A DNA stretch of 64,000 nt, from positions 1 to 64,000 of the forward strand of contig DAOPYN010000014.1 in assembly GCA_035352895.1 (NCBI GenBank). The letters run 5' to 3'. Each line of letters begins with the position of its first letter. Within the stretch, counting starts at the first letter, position 1. The notes beneath the pieces are model-generated. The model did not search any database. It was given only the letters and a program-made list of their open reading frames with translations, and was not told where the DNA came from. Below are positions 37,203 through 45,392 of the stretch, one piece after another. Source of the DNA: UBA5070 sp035352895. GTDB taxonomy: Bacteria; Fibrobacterota; Fibrobacteria; UBA5070. Made by a program: the position numbers and the translations under genes.

Positions 37203-38614
37203 ACGGCCACAAGACCCTTCCAGGCTTGGCTGCCACGCTTTTGCTGTTTGCGTGCGGCCAGGACGATCGCCTCGCGGGCGGCACCGGATCGGAGACCACC
37301 AACACCATCCAGGTGTCGGTGGTGGACGCCCACGGCCGTCCGGTCGCCAACGCCCACGTGCTGCGTCGCGACGACGACGACACATCCACCACCGCTCCGC
37401 TGGAAGCGCTGACGGACGAAGCCGGCGTGGTGCGCCTGGGAGAATCGGCACGGCATGTCTGGATCGAAGTGCGCTCCGGCGACACCGCTGGCGCCTTCCA
37501 GAGCCTCTCCGGCGGCACCTCCCGCGCGGCGAAAGTGGTGGTGTCGCCTCTTTCCGAGTTGGTTGTCTCGGGACTGCGCCCCGGCACAAGCGCCTCGCTG
37601 CCCGGCCTGGGACGGAGGCTGCAGGCCGGCGCGGACGGCACGATCCGTTTCCGAGGCCTGCCACCCGGCGCGGCGCGGATCCGTTGCGAAGGTTTCGACG
37701 GCCCGGTGGCCCTTCCCGCCGGAAACCAAGGCAGGATCGAGGTGGCCGACCAATCCATCGAAACCACCTGGCCCGCCGATGGCTCCCTGGACTCCCTGGC
37801 GCTTCGGCGATTCCTGGACCTCTCCGGGCTGGCGCATGTTCCCACAGATTCCGTCACTTCCATGATCCGCGGTCGCCGGGCCCGCCTGGATCTTGCCGGA
37901 CGGGGATTGCAGGAGATCCAGCCCGCGCTGGGCTCCCTGAACTTCCTCCTGGAACTGAACCTCTCCGGCAACCGGCTCCGGACGCTTCCCGGGAACATCG
38001 GAGCCCTGAAGACCATCGATGTGCTGGACCTCTCGCGCAATCCGCTGGACTCGCTTCCCGGAGCGGTGCGAGGCATGGATTCCCTGCGGATCCTGGATCT
38101 CGATTCGTGCGGCCTGGGCAAGCTCCCGGAATGGCTCGGGGATCTCGGCCGGCTCTGGTACCTCGACGTGGCCTACAACCGGCTCGACTCCCTTCCCCGA
38201 AACCTGGTCAAGCTCCGTCGACTGGCCACCCTCGGGATGTTCCAAAACCGGATCCGCGCCCTCCCCGACGGCTTCCACCATCTGGATTCCCTGGCCGAGC
38301 TCTGGGCCGAAACCAATGGCCTCGCCTCGCTTCCCGACTCCTTCGAACGGCTTCCATCCCTGCGCATCCTGCAGCTGGACAAGAACCCGCTGGTGGCACT
38401 GCCCGATTCCCTCGGCTCCATGGCCTCCCTTTCCGACCTGCGCCTGTCCAGCTCCTCCCTTTCCCGTCTTCCCGCGTCGATGGCCCGCCTACCCCTGAAA
38501 CACCTGGAGATCTACGGGCTCTCGCTGTGCCCGATGGATCCGCCCTTGGCCGACAAACTCGATTCGCTCGTCGGCACATCCTGGAGACAGAATCTGCGAT
38601 CCAGTTGCCCTTGA
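37199..38614 (+). CDS. leucine-rich repeat lipoprotein coupled to the TIGR02147 protein
   Basis: The 471-residue protein has a lipoprotein signal (LAATLLLFAC, Cys 19). GGTGSETTNTIQ follows, a motif that recurs after the lipid-anchor Cys in Fibrobacter-type lipoproteins. Next comes a carboxypeptidase-regulatory-like beta sandwich (VSVVDAHGRPVANAHVL, FRGLPPGAARIRCEG). From about residue 225 to 455 there are some nine leucine-rich repeats (LELNLSGNRLRTLPGNIG, LDLSRNPLDSLP). LRRs usually bind proteins. Overlap with the upstream regulator suggests a sensor-regulator pair, by inference. Confidence 0.88.
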   Translation: MNGHKTLPGLAATLLLFACGQDDRLAGGTGSETTNTIQVSVVDAHGRPVANAHVLRRDDDDTSTTAPLEALTDEAGVVRLGESARHVWIEVRSGDTAGAFQSLSGGTSRAAKVVVSPLSELVVSGLRPGTSASLPGLGRRLQAGADGTIRFRGLPPGAARIRCEGFDGPVALPAGNQGRIEVADQSIETTWPADGSLDSLALRRFLDLSGLAHVPTDSVTSMIRGRRARLDLAGRGLQEIQPALGSLNFLLELNLSGNRLRTLPGNIGALKTIDVLDLSRNPLDSLPGAVRGMDSLRILDLDSCGLGKLPEWLGDLGRLWYLDVAYNRLDSLPRNLVKLRRLATLGMFQNRIRALPDGFHHLDSLAELWAETNGLASLPDSFERLPSLRILQLDKNPLVALPDSLGSMASLSDLRLSSSSLSRLPASMARLPLKHLEIYGLSLCPMDPPLADKLDSLVGTSWRQNLRSSCP

Positions 38615-38634
38615 AATCCAGACAGGAGATTCCC

Positions 38635-40560
38635 ATGAACACCCGGATTATCGGCCGCGCCGCGCGCGCGACATGCTCGACCCTCGCCGTGTCCTCCCTG
38701 GCCCTCCACGCCTGGACCGGCCCCCTGCCCAGCCTGCCCATCGCCATGAACATCCAGGGGGCGAGCTACTGGGATCGCGTCCCCTATCTGGATCCCATGC
38801 TGACCTCCAGCGAATGGATCGCCTTCCACGATGGCGGTCCCTGGGACGACCAGACCGCCAGCTCCCTGGCGATGCGTCCCGACGGCTGGCCCACCCACGC
38901 TCCGCAGATGGTCGGCTCGGTTCCCACCAAGATGACCACCATGGTCAACAATTGTCGCGCCGGCGACTACGCCCTATCCTTCCAAGGCAAAGGAAAAGTC
39001 AGCTGGAACGGCGGGGCCTCCGCGCGGACCTCGGCTTCCGGCACGCTCGTCCATTTCGACGGAACCTGCGAACACGCCTGGATGAGCCTGGATTCTTCGT
39101 CGGCATCCGACCCCGTTCGCGATCTGCACCTGACTCCGGTCGAATACGTCTCCACTCCCGGCGGCGCCCCCCTGTTCGATCCCGACTTCGTGCGCGGCCT
39201 CAAACCGTTCCATGCCCTGCGGTTCATGGACTGGACCAACACCAACGGATCGCGGCAGGTGAAGTGGTCGGACCGCCCCGTCCCCGGCTACCGCACCTTT
39301 GGCGAAGGTAAGGGCATGCCGTGGGAACACGCCATCGCGCTGGCCAACCAGCTGGGGGCGCACGCCTGGATCTGCACGCCGCACGCCGCCGACGACGACT
39401 ACCTCCAGAAGCTCGCGGTGCTCTTCCGCGACAGTTTGCGACAAGATCTGCGCACCTACCTGGAGTACTCCAACGAGATCTGGAACTGGGGATTCGATCA
39501 GGCGCACTGGGTGGGCCACAACGGCGCGAACATCCCCTGGGGAACCGACACCGAAGAACTCCAAGCCGCTCCGGCCCTGCGCGACAGCCTGCGCAAGGTG
39601 GCACTGCGAGTCTGCCAGGACGCCGAATCGTACTGCCATCCCGAAAAGGACGCGTGGATGATGGGCAGGTTGTTCCGCATCTGGGAGCCCATCTGGTCCG
39701 GCCAGAGGTCGCGTCTGGTCACGGTGGCCACCGGCCAGCACGCATGGATGGACAATTCCCGTCGGATCCTGGGCTACCTGGTCGACACCATGAAGGTCCG
39801 CCCCGACGCGTTCTCCGTGGCCGGGTACATGGGCTTCGAATTCGGCGAGGACGCTCCGATCCCCCAATCGGTGATCCCGCGCGCCCATGACTCGCTCCTC
39901 AACAACTACTTCCACGACCAGTGGATGAAGAAGCCGGACACGGTCAAGGCATCCGACGTCGTCGAAGCCATCGGGATCGGCTTCACCTACACCACCAGGC
40001 TATGGACCCTGGAGACCGTACGGATCCTCAAGTCCTACAAGATCGGCAAATTCCTTGTCTACGAAGGCGGACAGCATGCCCAGCCGCACAACCAGGGCGA
40101 CTGGCCGTACAACCAGGCGGTGTGGGACGCCCAGATCGATCCGGGCATGTACGAACTCTACCTGAAGAATCTGCAACTGCACGATTCGCTGGATTGCGAC
40201 CTGTACGCGGCATTCTCCTACGTGAGCGGACGCGAAAGCAAATACGGATCGTGGGGACACCTGGAGAACTACGCGCAATCGGCCTTGAGCGGCGACGCGT
40301 TGCGCAAGGCCGCCCCCAAATACGCGGCGCTGCTGGACGCCAACACGCCCAAATCCGGCGTATCCGTTCGATCCGTTCCGCATGGTGGTCCTTTCGTCCT
40401 GCGACCCACCACGGCGATGGTGGTGGATGGACGCCTGCAGGGATGGACCGGCGCGATCGAGGTGCGATCCCTGGATGGACGAAAATTGTACACGGGCGAC
40501 ACGCGATCCATGCCCAAACTGCGCGACGGCATGGTGGTGGCGAAAACGCCGATGCCGTAA
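38635..40560 (+). CDS. secreted glycoside hydrolase-like protein with sorting-like tail
   Basis: The 641-residue protein has a signal peptide (CSTLAVSSLALHAWTG), an N-terminal beta-rich part and a probable TIM-barrel. Its clearest motif is TYLEYSNEIWNWGFDQ (Glu near 281), resembling the Asn-Glu acid/base pair of GH clan A. A later FLVYEGGQHAQP could hold the nucleophile Glu. Similar sequences are known to me as cellulose-binding-type proteins of Planctomycetes and Verrucomicrobia. The last 60 residues (IEVRSLDGRKLYTGD) resemble an FCB-group C-terminal sorting module. AGGAG precedes the ATG. It follows the LRR gene by 20 nt and may share its transcript. Confidence 0.78.
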   Translation: MNTRIIGRAARATCSTLAVSSLALHAWTGPLPSLPIAMNIQGASYWDRVPYLDPMLTSSEWIAFHDGGPWDDQTASSLAMRPDGWPTHAPQMVGSVPTKMTTMVNNCRAGDYALSFQGKGKVSWNGGASARTSASGTLVHFDGTCEHAWMSLDSSSASDPVRDLHLTPVEYVSTPGGAPLFDPDFVRGLKPFHALRFMDWTNTNGSRQVKWSDRPVPGYRTFGEGKGMPWEHAIALANQLGAHAWICTPHAADDDYLQKLAVLFRDSLRQDLRTYLEYSNEIWNWGFDQAHWVGHNGANIPWGTDTEELQAAPALRDSLRKVALRVCQDAESYCHPEKDAWMMGRLFRIWEPIWSGQRSRLVTVATGQHAWMDNSRRILGYLVDTMKVRPDAFSVAGYMGFEFGEDAPIPQSVIPRAHDSLLNNYFHDQWMKKPDTVKASDVVEAIGIGFTYTTRLWTLETVRILKSYKIGKFLVYEGGQHAQPHNQGDWPYNQAVWDAQIDPGMYELYLKNLQLHDSLDCDLYAAFSYVSGRESKYGSWGHLENYAQSALSGDALRKAAPKYAALLDANTPKSGVSVRSVPHGGPFVLRPTTAMVVDGRLQGWTGAIEVRSLDGRKLYTGDTRSMPKLRDGMVVAKTPMP

Positions 40561-40608
40561 CGGGACCGTCTTCCGGATCACGGGCAACGTCGGGACGTGG
40601 AAAACGTC

Positions 40609-40623
40609 GTAGAGACGCCCCGG
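40609..40623. repeat. degenerate half copy of the 17620 palindrome
   Basis: GTAGAGACGCCCCGG differs in one base from the core of the left arm and loop at 17620-17668. The right arm is not conserved. It too lies between genes, here two convergent ones. Confidence 0.4.
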
Positions 40624-40633
40624 ATGGTCCGGA

Positions 40634-41767
40634 TCATTTCACCTCGAGGACCACCGCGTTGCCTTCCCGCGACACCACGTTCAGGGTGTTGCGGTCCTTG
40701 TTGATCCTGCGCCCGTCCATGGCCTGACAGAAATCGGCCATCGTGCCGCGCCAGACCACGTCCATGGAGAGGGTCCTGTCGGCGAACCGGGTGGTCTCGG
40801 CCGACACGGCCTGGGACCTGAGGTCTTCCTCCACGATCTGCGAGGCGGCGAAATTGGGGATCGCCTTCACGGTCACCTTCAGTTGCATCCCGTTGTTGGC
40901 CTTGTTCTGCCACACCCTCACCAACTGGTCGATGATGCCCGTCCTGGCCGTTTCCAGCGCCTTCTTCGCGGCCTTCTCCAGGGCCTGGGTTCCCGCGGCC
41001 GAAGGGTTGGGGTGCACGACGGCCTCGTCGGCGGTGGCCGTCGCCAGGATCTCGCGGGTCTGCACGTCGATGGCCTTCAGGACCACCGTGCCGGAGACCG
41101 ACTTCATCCCCGAATTCTTGAACATGGGATTCCGGCTCATGTCCGCTTCCTGGGATTGGGCCGTGCCCACGATCACCACCTCGGCGCCCATCTCCTGGCC
41201 CAAGGCGGAAGCCACCTTGGTGTCGCCGTCCTGCGCCAGGGTCATCTCGCGGGCCCGTTCGGTGCGCATCGCGCCCGAAGGATTCATCACCTTGAACTCC
41301 CGATCCAGGAAGGCCTGGGTCACCTGGTGCTCCACCGCGCCATCCAGGCGCGGGACCCCCAGCAGGGATTCCTTCACCAGGATGGAGACCCGGGGATTGC
41401 CCACCGCCGAGCGGAGGATGGCCATCGCCAGGAGGTCCGACCGGATCTGCGCCTTGGAAACCACCGCATCGATGGTCACTTCCCAGGCTCCGTCGGGCCC
41501 CTGTTCCCGTTTCTTGGTCTCGAAGGACTTGACCGCGCCTTCCGTGCGCGTCAGCACCAGGTCCTTCTTGAGCTGGTAGTTCTCCAGTTCCGTCTGGCTC
41601 TGGATCACCTGCCCGATCCCCTTCTCCACGGCCGCGCGTTGCGCCGATCGAGTGGCGGCTTCCACGGAAGGCCCGAATCCGGTGGCTTCCACCCGCACGT
41701 CGGAGGGAGCCTGGGCCCGGAGGATGCCCGCAAGGACCAACAGGATGGCGAGGATTCGAACGTTCAT
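40634..41767 (-). CDS. exported FlgT/LPP20-like envelope protein
   Basis: The 377-residue protein has a signal peptide (ILAILLVLAGILRAQA) and an N-terminal domain VRVEATGFGPSVEAATRSA...GIGQVIQSQTELENYQLKKD. That matches the FlgT-N/LPP20 pattern: many small residues, then a Gln/Thr/Asn-rich strand and a TEGAVKSFE strand. The middle part (about 125-300) resembles a CsgG-like or lipoprotein penicillin-binding-protein activator fold (EMGAEVVIVGTAQSQ). Its ATG overlaps the stop of the TPR/SLH gene. It is the last gene of a three-gene operon and its role is unknown. The family is linked to flagellar or outer-membrane assembly, but no flagellar gene is near. Confidence 0.75.
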   Translation of the reverse strand: MNVRILAILLVLAGILRAQAPSDVRVEATGFGPSVEAATRSAQRAAVEKGIGQVIQSQTELENYQLKKDLVLTRTEGAVKSFETKKREQGPDGAWEVTIDAVVSKAQIRSDLLAMAILRSAVGNPRVSILVKESLLGVPRLDGAVEHQVTQAFLDREFKVMNPSGAMRTERAREMTLAQDGDTKVASALGQEMGAEVVIVGTAQSQEADMSRNPMFKNSGMKSVSGTVVLKAIDVQTREILATATADEAVVHPNPSAAGTQALEKAAKKALETARTGIIDQLVRVWQNKANNGMQLKVTVKAIPNFAASQIVEEDLRSQAVSAETTRFADRTLSMDVVWRGTMADFCQAMDGRRINKDRNTLNVVSREGNAVVLEVK

Positions 41768-42909
41768 TTGCGCAGATCCTTGATCATGCGGATGGTCAGG
41801 AGGGCGTCGGCTCCGCTGACGGGAGCCAAGGCCCCGAAGGATCCGTCGCCGTTTGGCTGCATCACGTTGTGGTCCACCGCGTCGCAGATGGCGTTGAAGT
41901 AGGGACTGCCTGCGGAGACGTCCGAAAACCGCGCCGGAGATCCGATGTACTTGGTGGCCAGGGTCTGGTCGCCCAGGGCGGCCATCAGGGCATCCTCCGC
42001 CAGGAGGGCGAATTCGGCCCGGTTCAGCGCCTGGTTCGGCCGGAAATGGCCGTCGGCCCCCACCTGGAGACCTCGCATCCCCAGCTTCACCGCGTCCTGG
42101 ATGAAATTCTTCGCCCAATGGCCGGCCACGTCGGCGGCCACGGAACTCGTGCTGTCCTTGGCGACAGAATTGCGGGGATCCGACGGAGCGCGGAAGGCGG
42201 TATCGGTCTTCTCGCCGCGATTGCGGGACAGGATCCGGTCCAGCTGGAGCTCGGCGATGTAGAGCACCGCCGCGTCGGATCGGGTGAGAGTGTCGGAAAG
42301 CGCGATGCGCTTGCCCACCTTGGTGACCGGTCCGGCGCGTTCGATCTTCTGCAAGCGCGCCCATCCCGCGTTGGCCGCCTGGGTGAAGGCCCCGTCGATC
42401 TCCAGGACCTTGCGGTAGGCTTCCCCCGCTTCCTTCAGGTGCAGGGCCGCCTGGCGGACTTCCGCCCGCCGAAGCCAGGTCTCCGGGTTCTTCTCGCCCC
42501 GCTTGAGCGCCTTCTCGAACTCGTCCTCGGCGGCGGATAGCCAGGAGTCGGAATCCTTGCCCCGGTTGGACTCGGCCAGCACCACGGCTCGCGCGACGAA
42601 TCCGTCGGGAACGTCCCGCGAAGCGCTCACGGCGGCCTCCGCCCGCTTGGACGCCTCCTCGAACCTTCCTTCGCGCGCTTCCACCACGGCCAGACCCGCC
42701 AGGGCCGGCGCATGCTTGGCATCCAGCTCCAGAGCCAGACGGAATTCATCCCGGGCGCGGACCAGATCGCGGGATTCCATGTACTGCTTGCCGCGCTGGG
42801 CGTGCACGCCGGCGTCGTCCATGGCCCCGGCCGCCTGCCGCTTGGGGCCGCAACCGGAAAGCGCCAGGACCGCGCACCCGGCGATCATCAGACTTCGGTG
42901 ATGGTGCAT
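41764..42909 (-). CDS. TPR lipoprotein with C-terminal SLH-like domain
   Basis: The 381-residue protein has a lipoprotein signal (VLALSGCG), three to four tetratricopeptide repeats (about 40-175; RDEFRLALELDAKHAPALAGLAVVEAREGRFEEA) and a region rich in TLTRSDAAVLYIAEL. An SLH-like stretch follows (about 265-345; DVAGHWAKNFIQDAVKLGMRGL, LNRAEFALLAEDAL). SLH domains in Gram-negatives tie the outer membrane to cell-wall polymers. A lipid anchor together with SLH and TPRs suggests an envelope scaffold. It starts 15 nt after the upstream LPP20-like gene. Confidence 0.85.
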   Translation of the reverse strand: MHHHRSLMIAGCAVLALSGCGPKRQAAGAMDDAGVHAQRGKQYMESRDLVRARDEFRLALELDAKHAPALAGLAVVEAREGRFEEASKRAEAAVSASRDVPDGFVARAVVLAESNRGKDSDSWLSAAEDEFEKALKRGEKNPETWLRRAEVRQAALHLKEAGEAYRKVLEIDGAFTQAANAGWARLQKIERAGPVTKVGKRIALSDTLTRSDAAVLYIAELQLDRILSRNRGEKTDTAFRAPSDPRNSVAKDSTSSVAADVAGHWAKNFIQDAVKLGMRGLQVGADGHFRPNQALNRAEFALLAEDALMAALGDQTLATKYIGSPARFSDVSAGSPYFNAICDAVDHNVMQPNGDGSFGALAPVSGADALLTIRMIKDLRK

Positions 42910-42923
42910 GGCTTCCTCCCTGT

Positions 42924-43751
42924 TCAATCGACCACGAAGACCACACGGGCCTCGGCAAGGAACTTCAGGTTCTGGGCGGCCCCCTTGAGAAGAAGCGCGT
43001 CCTCGGCCCCCACGACCAGGTCGGTCTTCGCCGCACCCGAAGCAGAAACGGCCTTCAATACGCAAGGATTGTCTCCCACCCGGTCCTTCAGGGCCATCGC
43101 TCCTTCCACCGTCTTGGCATATCCGGCCAGGCCGTGCTTGGCCGCCCAGGATTGCTCCACGTTGGCGGTGCCGTAGAGCTCCTTGCCCCCGCCTTCCAGA
43201 ATGCGCGGCGCCAGGGCCGGCAGGACTCCCAGTCCCCGCGCGTCCACCACCAGTCCCGTGTATACGGTCGATTTCAATCCGGTCGGAGCCGAACCCTTCC
43301 CGTCCGCGCCGAAGCTCCATGCCGTCACGCTCGGCTTGGCGGCCACCGCCGAGGGTAGGACGATCTCGCCGATCCCGTCCAGAGGCAGCTCGACGAACAT
43401 CTCGATGGTCAGGTCGTCCATGTAGTGCGGCTCGCCGAAGCGGAAGCCCTTCACGAAACCTTCCACCTTGGTGCGCACGTTGTCGTCGGCGGCCATGCCG
43501 TTGGCGACGGTTGTGGTGGAGGTGATCGGGATCCCTTTGACAAGCTCCAAGGCCTGGCGGAGAGCCAGGACCTGGGCCGTGCGGATGGCACCAGGACGCG
43601 CCGCCGACTTGGGCTGCTTGGGATTCACCCCCCCGATGCCCTTGGCGCACACCACGCGCTTGGTCCAATCCACGCCCTCGGTGCAGTCCTCTGCCCAAGA
43701 CGTCGGTGCACCGGCCAGGATCGCCAGCGCGAGTGAAATCGCTGTCTTCAA
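42924..43751 (-). CDS. exported LPP20-like protein
   Basis: Read from TTG 43751 the 275-residue protein begins with a clean Sec signal (KTAISLALAILAGAPTSWAED). It continues with the LPP20-family pattern: AQVLALRQALELVKGIPI, TTVANGMAADDNVRTKVEGFVKGFRF, then DDLTIEMFVELPLDG. The function of LPP20 proteins is not known beyond surface or outer-membrane location. An ATG at 44009 in the same frame has a perfect GGAGG 8 nt upstream, but would bury the signal peptide 86 residues inside. The added codons look non-coding (AGA, AGG, TCT). I prefer 43751, though the start is uncertain. It is the first gene of the envelope operon. Confidence 0.75.
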   Translation of the reverse strand: MKTAISLALAILAGAPTSWAEDCTEGVDWTKRVVCAKGIGGVNPKQPKSAARPGAIRTAQVLALRQALELVKGIPITSTTTVANGMAADDNVRTKVEGFVKGFRFGEPHYMDDLTIEMFVELPLDGIGEIVLPSAVAAKPSVTAWSFGADGKGSAPTGLKSTVYTGLVVDARGLGVLPALAPRILEGGGKELYGTANVEQSWAAKHGLAGYAKTVEGAMALKDRVGDNPCVLKAVSASGAAKTDLVVGAEDALLLKGAAQNLKFLAEARVVFVVD

Positions 43752-44212
43752 CCTTGATCCCGCGATAGAAGGGGATGTAGCGCGCCCAGAACGCGCTGCA
43801 GATTGGAGTCGGCGGGCGAGGAGCCGCACCCCTGTCAGGTGCGGCGACGAGACCGTACAAGCCAAGATGTGGTGCGCTCTGGGATGCGATGCGCCCAAGG
43901 CGATTGCGGGTTCAAGGTTCACGCGTCCTCCATTCGAAGGGGGGGTATCGGAGGGGAGTCTACCGCCCTGATCGGTGCCTTGGCAAGGCTTGTGGATGTT
44001 GTGGCTCATGAAACGCGCCTCCGAATTGCAGTTTCCGCAAGAACGCTCCCCTATGGGGCCATCCTCGGGCTTTTGAGGGGATCTAGGTTTTCCCGGGTGC
44101 CCTTGTCTGTGACGGCCGTCACACTCCTCCATTTTTCGAGGTCCTCATCGCCACCTTCGTCTTTTCCATCTTCGTCCTGGGGACCACCGCGGTCTACATT
44201 GGATTCCTGCTG
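43752..44212. other. 461-bp divergent region with CRP-type palindrome
   Basis: The region between the envelope operon and the glycosyltransferase holds the TGTGA-N6-TCACA palindrome (44108-44123), a TAGATCCC box on the minus strand (44078-44085) and a GGAGG-ATG at 44009. On the plus strand, an open frame from 44087 to 44212 encodes the hydrophobic N-terminus expected of the glycosyltransferase. Confidence 0.55.
44108..44123. promoter_or_regulatory. perfect TGTGA-N6-TCACA palindrome (CRP/FNR-type site)
   Basis: TGTGACGGCCGTCACA is a perfect 16-base palindrome and the exact CRP consensus. Measured to the TAGATCCC box on the minus strand, the centre would sit near -41 to -45 for the envelope operon. 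On the plus strand it lies just before the likely true start of the glycosyltransferase. Confidence 0.65.
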
Positions 44213-45277
44213 GTGCTCGCTTGGGGCCTGATCCGGTTGCGGCATCCACCCTGTGGGGTCGAGCGCCCTTCGGTGACGGTGGTGATCCCCATGCACAACG
44301 AGGAATCCTGCGCCGAGGAAACCCTCCGGGCGCTGCATCTCCAGGACTACCAGGGCGCATGGGAGCTGGTCTGCGTGGACGACCGTTCCGACGACGACAC
44401 CGCCCGGATCGTGCAGGACTGGTCGCGGAAGGATCCCCGCATCCGCCTGGTCCAGGTGGAACGCTCCGAACCCGCGGTCCCATCGCCCAAGAAGCGCGCC
44501 TTGGCCCGTGGATTGGATTCCGCGACCGGTGTGATCCTGATCACCACCGACGCCGATTGCCAACCACCACCCCATTGGATCTCCTCCCTGGTGTCCTGCT
44601 TCGCCGGCGAGGTGGATCTGGTCCAGGGACCCAAGCACTGCCTGGGCGACGGGCGGGCGGTGCATCGCTACCAACGGTTGGAAATGCTCGCCTTCGTGGC
44701 CGCGGAAGCAGCCGGATTCGCCTTGGGGAAACCCTTCCTGGCCTCGGCGCCTTCGCTGGCCTACCGTGCGAGCGTCTACCGTCGTTGCGGCGGATTCCAC
44801 GGCCTGGAGGGACTCGTTTCCGGCGACGACGACATGCTCGTCCACCGCATGGTGGCTGCCGGAGCCAGGCCCGCCTACGCATTGGATCCGAGCATTTCCG
44901 TTCCCACGCATCCGGCCAACTCCTGGCGCCAGGCACTCAACCAGCGGGCCCGCTGGGCCTCCAACGGCAGCCGCTACGAAAACCCCTTCTACGTGGCTCT
45001 CCTGGTGGGAGTGTTCCTCTGGTGGTGCTGGCTGCTCCTGGGATGGATCCCCTGGCTCCTGGAATTGGTCCCCGGAGCGCTTTGGTGGGGGGTCTGGCTG
45101 GCCAAGACGCCCTTCGACCTCCTGTTCCTGGCCGTGGGCGCCCATCGTTTCCGCCGTTGGAAGACCCTTTGGGACTATCCGTGGTGCCTGCCCCTGCAAG
45201 TGGGGATCTTCGTGTACTCCGCCGTGGCCGGGCATCTGGGCTGGTTCCGCTGGACCCGGGAGGCCGACGGGGGGTGA
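44213..45277 (+). CDS. family 2 glycosyltransferase, membrane-bound (true start probably upstream)
   Basis: The GT2 domain has VTVVIPMHNEE, the UDP-binding VDDRSDD, a DxD-like TTDADCQPP, SGDDDML and the acceptor motif QRARWASNG (QxxRW type, as in processive synthases). At least two C-terminal helices follow. GTG 44213 is the first canonical start, giving 354 residues. However, about 26 hydrophobic codons upstream (44135-44212: FEVLIATFVFSIFVLG...) form the N-terminal membrane helix usual for the family and lack ATG, GTG or TTG. A non-canonical start or a sequencing error near the T-run at 44132 is possible. The product polymer is unknown. Confidence 0.85.
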   Translation: MLAWGLIRLRHPPCGVERPSVTVVIPMHNEESCAEETLRALHLQDYQGAWELVCVDDRSDDDTARIVQDWSRKDPRIRLVQVERSEPAVPSPKKRALARGLDSATGVILITTDADCQPPPHWISSLVSCFAGEVDLVQGPKHCLGDGRAVHRYQRLEMLAFVAAEAAGFALGKPFLASAPSLAYRASVYRRCGGFHGLEGLVSGDDDMLVHRMVAAGARPAYALDPSISVPTHPANSWRQALNQRARWASNGSRYENPFYVALLVGVFLWWCWLLLGWIPWLLELVPGALWWGVWLAKTPFDLLFLAVGAHRFRRWKTLWDYPWCLPLQVGIFVYSAVAGHLGWFRWTREADGG

Positions 45278-45304
45278 CCCCGCCATGCCTGCCCCCTTTT
45301 TTTT
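45272..45304 (+). terminator. possible terminator after the glycosyltransferase
   Basis: A G-rich stretch at the stop codon can pair with GCCCCC just before an eight-T run (45297-45304). The stem is loose, but the T-run is the longest in the window. Confidence 0.45.
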
Positions 45305-45314
45305 CGAGGACGAC

Positions 45315-45322
45315 TAGTTTTG
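45315..45322 (+). promoter_or_regulatory. TAnnTTTG box (TAGTTTTG) of the secreted protein
   Basis: TAGTTTTG is a full consensus match, 70 nt before the ATG at 45393 and right after the T-run. Confidence 0.45.
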
Positions 45323-45392
45323 GGCTTTTCCCATTACCGGGGGCCTTGCGAAGGCAACCCCTAAAGTCCATTCTCGACACGAGAGGCGTTCC

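Noticed and set aside
43752..44009. N-terminal extension of the LPP20-like protein from the GGAGG-ATG at 44009
   Set aside because: The added 86 residues have non-coding-like codon use and would bury an excellent signal peptide. I kept the site as an alternative start only.
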